This document shows, one piece after another, positions 8,854 to 17,154 of a stretch of 64,000 bases of DNA. The notes beneath the pieces are model-generated. The model saw only the letters and a program-made list of their open reading frames with translations, was not told where the DNA came from and made no database searches. The translations under genes were made by a program, and so were the position numbers. This stretch comes from CBDDHT01 sp965227905. GTDB taxonomy: Bacteria; Pseudomonadota; Alphaproteobacteria; Rhizobiales; Methyloligellaceae. The DNA lies in the NCBI GenBank assembly GCA_965227905.1, contig OZ245780.1, forward strand, positions 6,115,886-6,179,885, in the 5' to 3' direction. How positions within the stretch are numbered: the first letter of the stretch is position 1; each line of letters opens with the position of its first letter.

Positions 8854-10019
8854 CGCCAGTCCCGATTGAGGATCGTCTGCGATCGCTCGCGGTCTATGTG
8901 CACTGGCCCTTCTGCCAGGCGAAATGCCCCTACTGCGATTTCAACAGCCATGTTCGCACCCAAGGCATCGACGAGGCCCGCTACCTCGCCGCCTTTGAAC
9001 GAGAGTTGGCATATTTCAGTTCTCTCGTACCCGATGCGGGTGTCGGCAGTATCTTCTTTGGGGGCGGCACGCCATCTCTGATGTCGCCGGAAACCGTTTC
9101 GCGAATTATCGAATCGATCTCCAATCATTGGCGGCCATTAGGCGATGTCGAGATTACACTTGAGGCCAATCCAACAAGTGTGGAAGCAAGCCGATTTGCA
9201 GGCTATCGCAGTGCGGGAGTCAATCGCGTATCGCTCGGCGTCCAGGCCCTCAATGATGAAGACTTGAAGCGGCTTGGCCGGTTGCATTCGAAACATGAAG
9301 CATTAACCGCCCTCCAGATTGCCGTCGCGAATTTCGATCGCGTTTCGTTCGATCTGATCTATGCACGGCCACGTCAGTCGGAATCCGATTGGGAGGCCGA
9401 ACTTGGCGAAGCGCTCGCACTGGCGGCTGGCCACCTGTCCCTCTATCAGCTGACTGTCGAGCCCGGTACACCGTTCGCCGCGCTGCATGCCGCCGGCCGG
9501 CTGAATCCGCCGGAAGCCGAGCGCGCCGCGACGCTCTTCGAAATCACACAGGACCTGACATCGGCGGCTGGTTACGACGCGTATGAGATTTCCAATCATG
9601 CGCTTGCCGGTCAGGCCAGCCTTCACAATCTCAACTACTGGCGGGGTGGCGACTATGTTGGCATCGGGCCAGGCGCGCACGGACGCATTCGCTTCGGCGA
9701 TGCGAGGCACGCGACGGACACGCACAAATCACCGGAAAGCTGGCTTGAGGCAGTTGAAAAGGCAGGCCATGGCCTTTCGTCATGTTCGAGACTGGCACCT
9801 TCTGAGACAGCGGAAGAATATTTGCTCATGGCGCTTCGCCTGTCCGAGGGACTGAATATGGACAGGTTCGTAGCGCTAGGCGGAGCCGAAATCGATTCAG
9901 GCGCGATAGCAACATTGAGGCGCGAGAACCTCTTACGGCAAGAGGGCAGACAACTCATTGCAACCAATAAAGGCCGACTGGTGCTCAATGCAGTGATTGC
10001 GATGCTTGCGGCATCTTGA
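8826..10019 (+). CDS. hemW: Radical SAM heme chaperone HemW
   Basis: Radical SAM protein that binds heme and inserts it into target proteins; often mis-annotated as oxygen-independent coproporphyrinogen oxidase. The iron-sulfur motif is CQAKCPYC at about residues 33-40, preceded by VYVHWPF and followed by DFNSH. GGGTPSLM, LEANPTS, SLGVQALND and the C-terminal HemN-type winged domain (EYLLMALRLSEGLNM) are present. The 397 residues are typical for HemW. It is the third gene of the coupled rph-rdgB-hemW series, and converges on the LpoA-like lipoprotein gene. Confidence 0.95.
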   Translation: MSDTADRSLTPVPIEDRLRSLAVYVHWPFCQAKCPYCDFNSHVRTQGIDEARYLAAFERELAYFSSLVPDAGVGSIFFGGGTPSLMSPETVSRIIESISNHWRPLGDVEITLEANPTSVEASRFAGYRSAGVNRVSLGVQALNDEDLKRLGRLHSKHEALTALQIAVANFDRVSFDLIYARPRQSESDWEAELGEALALAAGHLSLYQLTVEPGTPFAALHAAGRLNPPEAERAATLFEITQDLTSAAGYDAYEISNHALAGQASLHNLNYWRGGDYVGIGPGAHGRIRFGDARHATDTHKSPESWLEAVEKAGHGLSSCSRLAPSETAEEYLLMALRLSEGLNMDRFVALGGAEIDSGAIATLRRENLLRQEGRQLIATNKGRLVLNAVIAMLAAS

Positions 10020-10054
10020 TCTGGCCAAAAGATCCAAACGAAACGGCGCGCGCG

Positions 10055-11272
10055 CTACTGTCCGAACCGAGCCGTTGAGAATGAATTCGGTGCTGGCTGG
10101 ACAAGCTGCGGTCCGAATTTCTGCACTTCGAGGATAGCAAGCCCGCGATCAGATGTTCCGTCGGAGCGCAACCTGAATAGGCCATCCACACCGGCAAAGC
10201 CGCTGCTTCGTGTCAGTTGGTTCGCGCGGAAACGTTGACCTTGCGGCTGGTTCGACAAGGACACTGCGAGACTCACCGCATCATAAGCCAGGCTGGCGAG
10301 CCGCGGAGGCGTCTTCTCATAGGTCTTTACATAACGCTGCGTGAAACTTCGCCATCCCTTCGGGTCAGGAGCCGGAAACCAGCCGCCATGTAACGGTTTC
10401 TCTCGCCCGATATTGGCATAGTCCCAGAGGCCCGTTCCGATCATCTTCACAACCGTCGTATCGATGGCCGTGTAGGGCATGAACGCCGCGATGGTCGGCA
10501 GGGTATCCTGCCCGGCCGGCAAGAACAGGGCATCGAGCTGGCTACCTGGTGCATTTGCGATTTCCGCAATCTTCTTGGCTGGCGCCAACATTCCATTGGC
10601 ATCGAGCGGAAAGCGCTCGATGGTTGCGATCTGGCCGCCCTGGGCATTGACGGCCTGACGGAACGCCGCCTCGACGATATCGCCATAAGCCGATTTCGGG
10701 ATAAGACCTGCAAAGACCCGCTTCCCTTGCCCCATCGCAAAAGAGACCACCCGAGCGACATCGCGCCCGGCTAGAAAGCTCAGCAGATAAACACCATTGC
10801 CTGCAACGTTCTGGTTGCTCGAAAAAGCGACAACGGGGATATTTGCCTGGCGCGCAACCGGCGCAACCGCAGAGACAGATTTTGAAAAGAGAGGCCCGAT
10901 AATCAATTCGGCCCCTTCCTGCACCGCAGCTTCAGCAGCCGCTTTGGCGCCCTCGGGCGTTCCCCGCGTATCCTTGCTGATTAAAGCAACATTCGGATTG
11001 TCGAAATCGAAGAGGGCAAGCTCACCGGCCTGCTTCAGCGCTGTCGCCACTTTGGCAGTGTTGCCGGGTGCCGTGAGAGGTAGCAAAAGCGCAACTTTGA
11101 CCGCCGGACCGCGTGGCGCACCTTCCCCGAGCGCCGGATCTGCACCGGACCGCTGGGACAGGTTTCCCCCAGTCTGACACGCTGTCAGCAGACAGGCCGT
11201 CAACGCAAGCGCGGCGAAAGGACCGAAGATGCGAATAAACCAGGGAACAGTGATGGTAGCCCGAAACGGCAT
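10055..11272 (-). CDS. LpoA-like penicillin-binding protein activator (periplasmic-binding fold lipoprotein)
   Basis: A predicted outer-membrane lipoprotein. From the ATG at 11272 the N-terminus MPFRATITVPWFIRIF is followed by a hydrophobic stretch and lipobox LLTAC (lipidated Cys then QTGG). The rest is a periplasmic-binding type I fold: VALLLPLTAPGN, GAELIIGPLFSKSVSAVAPVA, VPVVAFSSNQNVAG and YDAVSLAVSL. In E. coli the relative LpoA (YraM) activates PBP1A and sits divergent from rsmI with yraN beside it; the same neighbourhood is present here. In alphaproteobacteria this protein is usually called a penicillin-binding protein activator; its partner is not established. The frame extends to 11371 without support. 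Confidence 0.85.
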   Translation of the reverse strand: MPFRATITVPWFIRIFGPFAALALTACLLTACQTGGNLSQRSGADPALGEGAPRGPAVKVALLLPLTAPGNTAKVATALKQAGELALFDFDNPNVALISKDTRGTPEGAKAAAEAAVQEGAELIIGPLFSKSVSAVAPVARQANIPVVAFSSNQNVAGNGVYLLSFLAGRDVARVVSFAMGQGKRVFAGLIPKSAYGDIVEAAFRQAVNAQGGQIATIERFPLDANGMLAPAKKIAEIANAPGSQLDALFLPAGQDTLPTIAAFMPYTAIDTTVVKMIGTGLWDYANIGREKPLHGGWFPAPDPKGWRSFTQRYVKTYEKTPPRLASLAYDAVSLAVSLSNQPQGQRFRANQLTRSSGFAGVDGLFRLRSDGTSDRGLAILEVQKFGPQLVQPAPNSFSTARFGQ

Positions 11273-11591
11273 GCGTTCCATTCGCTCCAGCCCGCAACGT
11301 TTATGCGGGAATAACCTCAAATAGCCGAAAACAATGCCGCGATTATGATGGAAAATGCTCACCCCGTCCAATCAAGGAAAACTTCGTTTGTGCAAATGGT
11401 TAGGATGCGTTGCGGAGGTGCGCATGGGGTTGTGCGCGTAAAGCACCGAGCGTCTAAACGAATCGCCGGCCTTGAACAATGGCGAAAATACTTCATTCAT
11501 AGACCGCAGTTCGTCGATTGGCCTGGGATTCAGATCGTCGCGGCGGCTTTGGCGGATTTTCACCACAACGATTTCAATCGTTCAGAGCGGT

Positions 11592-12509
11592 ATGTCCAAT
11601 ACACGGCAAACAACTGGAGATACGGCGGTTCAAGAAGGGATCGCCGCCGTTTTTTCGGACCTCGATACCCGGCCGTTGCCGCCCGGCCTTTACATTGTTG
11701 CCACGCCGATCGGTAATCTCGGCGACATCACACTTCGGGCATTGTCGGTACTCTCACGCGCCGATGCGATTGCTTGCGAAGATACACGCCATACGAAGAA
11801 GCTGACTTCGCACTACGGCATTCGCACACCTCTGACCGCCTATCACGATCACAATGCCGAACGCGCGCGACCGAAACTTCTGTCTCGTATCGCTAATGGC
11901 GATGCCGTTGCTCTGGTGAGCGACGCGGGAACACCGCTGATATCCGATCCCGGCCATAAGCTGGTGCGGGAGGCCGTGGCGAGCGGTCTGGTCGTCAGCA
12001 GCATTCCGGGGCCATCCGCAGCACTGGCCGCCCTCACGTCCGCAGGCCTCGCGACAGACCGATTCCTGTTCGAAGGGTTCCTCCCCCCGAAACAAGGTGC
12101 ACGACGCAAGCGCATTGAGGCTCTCTCAGACCTTGCCGCAACCCTTGTCTTCTATGAGGCGCCAAGCCGTCTGACTGCAACGCTCGATGACATGGCTGAA
12201 ATCCTGGGTGATCGGGAAGCTGTCGTTGCCAAGGAATTGACCAAAATACACGAACGGGTGGAGCGTGGACCAATCGGCGACCTTTCCGCCCGATTTTCCA
12301 CCGATACATCACGAAAAGGCGAGTTCGTCATCCTGGTATCGCCGGCGACGAGAGCCGTCGTCTCAGATGAGACGATCCGCATACAGCTTGAAGATGCACT
12401 CCAGTCAATGAGTGCCCGCGACGCGGTCCGGCATGTTACCGATGCGCTCGAAATCAAACGTGGCCGGGTCTATCAGATTGCACTCGCCCTGACGGATCAA
12501 GGCAAATAG
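11592..12509 (+). CDS. rsmI: 16S rRNA (cytidine(1402)-2'-O)-methyltransferase RsmI
   Basis: SAM-dependent 2'-O-methyltransferase of C1402 in 16S rRNA. From the ATG at 11592 the product has 305 residues. The tetrapyrrole-methylase fold motifs are clear: GLYIVATPIGNLGDITLRAL, ACEDTRHTKKLTSHY, ALVSDAGTPLISDPG, VSSIPGPSAALAALTSAGL and EGFLPPK. The C-terminal HemE-type extension typical of RsmI follows (RDAVRHVTDAL). The frame is open to 11472, but family length favours 11592. It lies 2 bp before yraN on the same strand and divergent from the LpoA-like gene, a conserved arrangement. Confidence 0.97.
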   Translation: MSNTRQTTGDTAVQEGIAAVFSDLDTRPLPPGLYIVATPIGNLGDITLRALSVLSRADAIACEDTRHTKKLTSHYGIRTPLTAYHDHNAERARPKLLSRIANGDAVALVSDAGTPLISDPGHKLVREAVASGLVVSSIPGPSAALAALTSAGLATDRFLFEGFLPPKQGARRKRIEALSDLAATLVFYEAPSRLTATLDDMAEILGDREAVVAKELTKIHERVERGPIGDLSARFSTDTSRKGEFVILVSPATRAVVSDETIRIQLEDALQSMSARDAVRHVTDALEIKRGRVYQIALALTDQGK

Positions 12510-12511
12510 CG

Positions 12512-12874
12512 ATGGCTCGTCAAAGCCGTGAGTACGCTCACCGCAAGGGACATTGGGCAGAAACAATCGCCGGACTGCTCTTGCAAGCCAAGGGCTATCG
12601 CATCCTTGCGAGGCGCTACCGAAGTCCGGTGGGCGAGATCGATCTCATCGCGCGGCGCCGCCGGCGTCTCACTTTTGTCGAAGTTAAACTGCGTGCCACC
12701 ATTGATGACGCAGCCTGGTCGGTGTCGGCGCATCAGCAGAGCCGCATAATCCGTGCTGCGGAACATTGGATCGCCCGCCATACCCAGTATGCCGCGCTCG
12801 ACATTGCCTTCGATGTCATCTTGCTGGCACCCTGGAAAGCTCCACGACATGTCCAGGATGCATTTCGCGTTTGA
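12512..12874 (+). CDS. YraN family protein (UPF0102, endonuclease-like fold)
   Basis: A 120-residue member of UPF0102, a family of unknown function with a predicted Holliday-junction-resolvase or PD-(D/E)XK-like fold. Seen are GHWAETIAGLLLQAKGYRILARRYRSPVGEIDLIARR and LTFVEVKLR: the family's GEIDL acidic residue followed by an E-V-K catalytic-like triad. The start codon is 2 bp after the rsmI stop. The association with rsmI and gshB is typical of alphaproteobacteria. Whether it has nuclease activity is not known from the sequence. Confidence 0.93.
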   Translation: MARQSREYAHRKGHWAETIAGLLLQAKGYRILARRYRSPVGEIDLIARRRRRLTFVEVKLRATIDDAAWSVSAHQQSRIIRAAEHWIARHTQYAALDIAFDVILLAPWKAPRHVQDAFRV

Positions 12875-12937
12875 CGCGCTGTTGCGATTAGCGCTTTTTG
12901 TCGTTCGATATTCCCGCCACAACAAGAGGACTTGGTT

Positions 12938-13876
12938 ATGGGGCTCAAGGTCGCGTTTCAGATGGATCCAATCGATCGCATCGACATTCATGGCGATTCG
13001 ACATTCGCCATGCTTCTCGAGGCGCAGTCGCGCGGCTACGACATGTTCTACTACACCCCCGACGCGCTCGCACTTCGGGATGGAAATCTTGTCGCTCAGG
13101 GCGCGACCCTTACCGTTCAGGACAAGGAAGACGACCATTACCGTTTGAGCGATCCCAGGGCCGTCAATCTGTCCGATGTCGATGTGGTTCAGCTGCGGCA
13201 GGATCCGCCCTTCGACATGGGCTACATCACAACGACACACCTCCTTGAGCGCATTCACCCCAAGACTCTCGTGGTGAACGATCCGAGTCATGTCAGGAAC
13301 GCGCCGGAAAAAATCTTCGTGCTCGACTTTATCGAGTTCATGCCACCCACGATGATTACGCGCCGTGTCGAAGACGTTCTCTCGTTCCGCGAAGAATATG
13401 AAGACATCATCGTGAAACCGCTCTACGGCAATGGAGGCGCTGCGATCTTTCGCCTTCGACCCGAAGATACGAACCTCAATTCTCTGGTCGAACTGTTCCA
13501 AACAGTCTTTCGCGAGCCGTTCATGGTGCAACAGTTCAGACCCGAGGTCAGCGAAGGCGACAAACGCATCATTCTGATCGACGGAGAGGTCGCCGGGGCC
13601 ATCAACCGCGTACCGGCGGCCGGTGAAACCCGCTCGAATATGCATGTCGGCGGGAAGGCGGTGCCGGTCGAACTCTCTGACCGAGATAGAGAAATCTGCG
13701 CCAAACTCGGTCCGGAGCTTAAAGCACGCGGTCTGATATTTGTCGGCATCGATGTTATCGGCGACTATCTGACCGAGATCAACGTCACCTCGCCGACCGG
13801 CATTCGCGAGGTCAAACGCTTTGGCGGCAACGATCTCGCGGCGATGATCTGGGACGCGATCGAGGCGAGAGTCTGA
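12938..13876 (+). CDS. gshB: Glutathione synthetase
   Basis: ATP-grasp ligase that joins gamma-glutamylcysteine to glycine. It has 312 residues from the ATG at 12938, which has AAGAGGA 7 bp upstream; an in-frame TTG at 12932 is less likely. It begins MGLKVAFQMDPIDRIDIHGD, as in E. coli-type GshB. Other features are LRQDPPFDMGYITTT, VNDPSHVRNAPEK, the ATP-grasp IVKPLYGNGGAAIFRL, and the metal site FVGIDVIGDYLTEINVTSPTG. It is followed by a cupin gene after 83 bp. Glutathione use fits the GST and gamma-glutamyltransferase genes also found here. Confidence 0.98.
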   Translation: MGLKVAFQMDPIDRIDIHGDSTFAMLLEAQSRGYDMFYYTPDALALRDGNLVAQGATLTVQDKEDDHYRLSDPRAVNLSDVDVVQLRQDPPFDMGYITTTHLLERIHPKTLVVNDPSHVRNAPEKIFVLDFIEFMPPTMITRRVEDVLSFREEYEDIIVKPLYGNGGAAIFRLRPEDTNLNSLVELFQTVFREPFMVQQFRPEVSEGDKRIILIDGEVAGAINRVPAAGETRSNMHVGGKAVPVELSDRDREICAKLGPELKARGLIFVGIDVIGDYLTEINVTSPTGIREVKRFGGNDLAAMIWDAIEARV

Positions 13877-13959
13877 ACGCATTCGATGATGACGGGTTAA
13901 ACTGACAGAGCGTCCAATGCGGACTGCTCTGACGAACAAGAACAGAAACGGTGATCACG

Positions 13960-14322
13960 ATGAGAGTTGTCGACTTTTCCGAAGAACCGCTAAACACGTC
14001 AGATCGACATCTTTCCGAATTGCCGGACAGGGTTGTCGAGGGCAATCCGCATCACACGACCAAGATGCATTTCGAAAGCCCGGACGGCGGGTTGGTCGCG
14101 GGCACATGGACCAGCACACCCGGCAAATGGCATGCCTTCACAGACCGGGACGAGTATTGCACCATCATCTCTGGCCACGTCCGTCTGATCGATGAGGCCG
14201 GCAATGCTCAAACCTTCAAAACAGGCGACTCATTTCTGATCCCAAATGGCTTTCGCGGCTTTTGGGAGGTCGTTGAAACAACGACCAAGCATTTCGTTAT
14301 CCGTCATCATGCCACGGGCTGA
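13960..14322 (+). CDS. Cupin domain protein (DUF861/EutQ-like)
   Basis: A 120-residue single-domain cupin of the DUF861 type. The characteristic core is GGLVAGTWTSTPGKWHAFTDRDEYCTIISGHVRLIDEAG, then FKTGDSFLIPNGFRGFWEVVE. Such proteins are small sugar- or ureidoglycolate-type binding or isomerase-like domains; the substrate cannot be read from sequence. The start could be the ATG at 13960 or the GTG at 13951. The 3' end overlaps the next gene by 14 bp, so the two are probably translated together. Confidence 0.8.
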   Translation: MRVVDFSEEPLNTSDRHLSELPDRVVEGNPHHTTKMHFESPDGGLVAGTWTSTPGKWHAFTDRDEYCTIISGHVRLIDEAGNAQTFKTGDSFLIPNGFRGFWEVVETTTKHFVIRHHATG

Positions 14323-14839
14323 GTTGGGCGTCCTGGTGAGGCAGGCGACCATCGTCGTCACTTTGGCTCTATTCCTCGCAGGAATAGCTCCCACGCCGGC
14401 GATTACCGCTGACACATCATGTCGGGCTGTCGCCGATCGAATGGTCAAGGCCGCGGTGGAAGACGCTCTCCAGGAGGTCATGAAGGCAGATGACTCGCTC
14501 AAGCGACTTGATCGTAGGACACTGATCGAAGTTGCAGGAAAACAATTGATGGCGGCAAAGCGTGCCGACCTCAAAGCGCATGGCTACATGACGCTGCTTT
14601 GGTATGGCGACGCGGCCGCCCGGCAAATGGTTGCCGAAGCCGCCGCCGCGCTTCAGACACAGAGAGAACGCGCACACTTTTATTTTGTGATGGGTCTCTA
14701 CCAGATCGGATCGAAAACGCTCAAACTTGCTCAAGAAGGCCGCGATACGATCAAACAGGTCCACAGCAGCAACCTCGTGACATTCGTCAATGAGGCGACG
14801 TGGCGTCTCCTCAAAACCGACTGCCAGATGAGCAAATGA
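14309..14839 (+). CDS. Hypothetical secreted protein
   Basis: A 176-residue product, not recognised. From the ATG at 14309 the first 35 residues look like a signal peptide (VRQATIVVTLALFLAGIAPTPAITA). The mature part is mostly helical with Ala/Lys/Gln-rich segments and two Cys (TSCRAVADR and KTDCQM) that could pair. The start overlaps the end of the cupin gene. A frame extending to 14246 gives a poor N-terminus. No catalytic motif is visible; a periplasmic role is inferred only from the signal peptide. Confidence 0.6.
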   Translation: MPRAELGVLVRQATIVVTLALFLAGIAPTPAITADTSCRAVADRMVKAAVEDALQEVMKADDSLKRLDRRTLIEVAGKQLMAAKRADLKAHGYMTLLWYGDAAARQMVAEAAAALQTQRERAHFYFVMGLYQIGSKTLKLAQEGRDTIKQVHSSNLVTFVNEATWRLLKTDCQMSK

Positions 14840-14986
14840 TCCCCCGAGAACACCTTTGCGGTTCCAGCCAAAGTCGATTAGACAAATAGCGTGCACACTG
14901 CGAATCAAAGCTTGTGGTGATGACCTAGTCCACCTCTGTAACAGCGTCTCCTTGAGAACAGACATTGCAGCAGAGAGGAACGTGGC

Positions 14987-17134
14987 ATGGGCAGAGGCAA
15001 GCGAGCAGCGGCAAGCCATCCGGGCCAGGCTTCGAGCGCGCGGTCAGAGCATCTTTCACAAGATGAACTCAACGATCTTCAGAATCTGTACCATTCCGGC
15101 GAGTTGCAAGAGACATACAAGCGTGCGCGAAAGCTCATGCGCCGGCATCCTCGCGCACTGGTTCTCTATGACATCGTGACAGCCGCATTGGTCGGCCAGG
15201 GGAAACTTGCTGAAGCGACGGCCTGTTGCACCAAAGCGCTGAAGATCGATCCCAGTCACGTCCCCGCACACAGCAATCTTGCGGTCATTCTTAGAAAGCT
15301 AGGGAAGCCGGACGATGCCATCGCGAGCTACGAGAAAGCTCTTGCGATCGACCCAGACCATCCCGAGACACGAAACAATATGGGCAATGCCCTCCGATCG
15401 AAAGGCGACTTCGACGGTGCCATAGAGCACTACCTGCGCGCTATCGACGCGAGACCTGATTTTTGCGACGCCTTGGTCAATCTTGGCCATGCATATGCGG
15501 CGCTCGGCCGGTTTGAGGACGCCGCGCTCAATTTCGGGCAAGCATTGAAAACCACTCCGAACACGATCGGCATCATTTCATGCCTTGTCGATGCTTTGAA
15601 ACATGTCAAACGCCCTGATTGGCTGGCTCATTTCAAAGACGTCATTCGTCTGTGTTTCGAACAGTCATGCATTGACAGTTACAAGCTGCAGACGTCCAGC
15701 CATCTATTGCTCAAATCCGATCTGCGGAACGCCATAAACTCTAACGCGATCTCCCGTGACGACATTGCCAAACTCGACACGTTGACTGACGGACTGCTGA
15801 CCGCTCATCTCCAGAATGGACTCATCGCCGACACCGAACTTGAGGTGTTTCTCTCCGGAATACGATGTCAGATCATGAATCTGCGGCGTGACGAGGGGAG
15901 TGATTTTTTCGGCAAGGGGGGAGAAATCCCACTGTTGAGATCCCTCGCCTATCAGAGCTTTCTCAACGAGTATGTCTGGCACGTTAGTGACGACGAACAG
16001 GCCTACATTGATACCTTGGAGGCTGACCTGACAGGCATGATCGGAAGTGGACATGCACCTGCCGATGCCGATCTGTATCTTCTTGGCGCCTACCGCTCGC
16101 TCTATGCCATCGATTCCATCAGAAACTGGGCACTTAAGCATTACCAAAGCGTCTCAGCCGACAATGCGCAGTTCCTGCAAACCGTGGTCCTGGACCGGGA
16201 GCAAGAAAGACTGCTCGAGCCAAACATTGGTCAGCTCACAGCAATCGATGACAATGTCTCGATGGCCGTTCAATCCCAATATGAAGAAAACCCCTATCCT
16301 CGCTGGAGCAGCATAACGGTCGGAGACCCACTACCGCTGACAGAACACATTCTTCAAGCCATCGATCCGCATCGGCCAGCTCTCGAGACCTCGGATCGCT
16401 CATGGGACGTCTTGATTGCGGGCAGTGGAACTGGACGCCAACCCATCACGTCCGCGCTCCACTACAGGAACGCAAATGTAATCGCCGTCGATCTCAGCCG
16501 TTCGAGTCTCTCTTATGCCCAGCGTAAGGCACAGGCGCTCAATGTGCAGAATGTCGTCTTTGCACAGGCAGACATCTTGAGACTCGGTGAACTGGAGCGG
16601 GTGTTCGATGTCGTCGAGTGCAGTGGCGTCCTCCACCACATGTCCGAACCGGAGGCCGGTCTTGAAGTTCTACTGGATTGTTTGAAGCCAGGCGGCTTTT
16701 TGAAGCTCGGTCTCTACAGCGAATATGCACGACGGGAAGTTGTGCAAGCGCGCCAACTTGTGGCCGCGTCCGGATTTACGTCGACGTTGGAGGGAATCAG
16801 GGCATTTCGGAAATTCGTTAGAGAGAGCCCGATTGCGGAAACCGCCGCTCTGGAAAAATCGACCGACTTTTTCGCAACGTCGCCGATCCGAGATTTGATT
16901 TTCCATGTCCAGGAGCATCGCTACACGATCCCTCAAATCAGCAATTTGCTCGAAAAATACAATCTCGAATTTCTAGGGTTTGGGCTACCGGAAACCTGGG
17001 TAAAGACGAGTTATCGCAATCGCTTTCCAGCCGATCCAAATTGCGTCGACCTGGGCAATTGGGACCAATTTGAGAGAGACAATCCCAACATCTTCTCGAA
17101 CATGTATCAATTCTGGTGTCGAAAGCCGGCATAA
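14987..17134 (+). CDS. TPR-repeat protein fused to a SAM-dependent methyltransferase
   Basis: A 715-residue two-part protein. Residues about 25-220 hold tetratricopeptide repeats (for example PDDAIASYEKALAIDPDHPE and GAIEHYLRAIDARPDF). A helical middle region of about 240 residues follows. From about residue 475 there is a class I methyltransferase: motif I DVLIAGSGTGRQPI, acidic VIAVDLSRSSLSYAQ, and FDVVECSGVLHHM. The domain order matches a family of bacterial TPR-methyltransferases often seen near surface-polysaccharide or flagellin genes. The substrate is unknown. It is divergently spaced from its neighbours, with a membrane glycosyltransferase convergent downstream. Confidence 0.85.
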   Translation: MGRGKRAAASHPGQASSARSEHLSQDELNDLQNLYHSGELQETYKRARKLMRRHPRALVLYDIVTAALVGQGKLAEATACCTKALKIDPSHVPAHSNLAVILRKLGKPDDAIASYEKALAIDPDHPETRNNMGNALRSKGDFDGAIEHYLRAIDARPDFCDALVNLGHAYAALGRFEDAALNFGQALKTTPNTIGIISCLVDALKHVKRPDWLAHFKDVIRLCFEQSCIDSYKLQTSSHLLLKSDLRNAINSNAISRDDIAKLDTLTDGLLTAHLQNGLIADTELEVFLSGIRCQIMNLRRDEGSDFFGKGGEIPLLRSLAYQSFLNEYVWHVSDDEQAYIDTLEADLTGMIGSGHAPADADLYLLGAYRSLYAIDSIRNWALKHYQSVSADNAQFLQTVVLDREQERLLEPNIGQLTAIDDNVSMAVQSQYEENPYPRWSSITVGDPLPLTEHILQAIDPHRPALETSDRSWDVLIAGSGTGRQPITSALHYRNANVIAVDLSRSSLSYAQRKAQALNVQNVVFAQADILRLGELERVFDVVECSGVLHHMSEPEAGLEVLLDCLKPGGFLKLGLYSEYARREVVQARQLVAASGFTSTLEGIRAFRKFVRESPIAETAALEKSTDFFATSPIRDLIFHVQEHRYTIPQISNLLEKYNLEFLGFGLPETWVKTSYRNRFPADPNCVDLGNWDQFERDNPNIFSNMYQFWCRKPA

Positions 17135-17154
17135 ACACCGGCTGGACGCCGCCG

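Noticed and set aside
12497..13939. A 480-codon minus-strand open frame
   Set aside because: It lies antisense to yraN and gshB, which have clear family motifs; its own translation shows none. It is a high-GC shadow frame.
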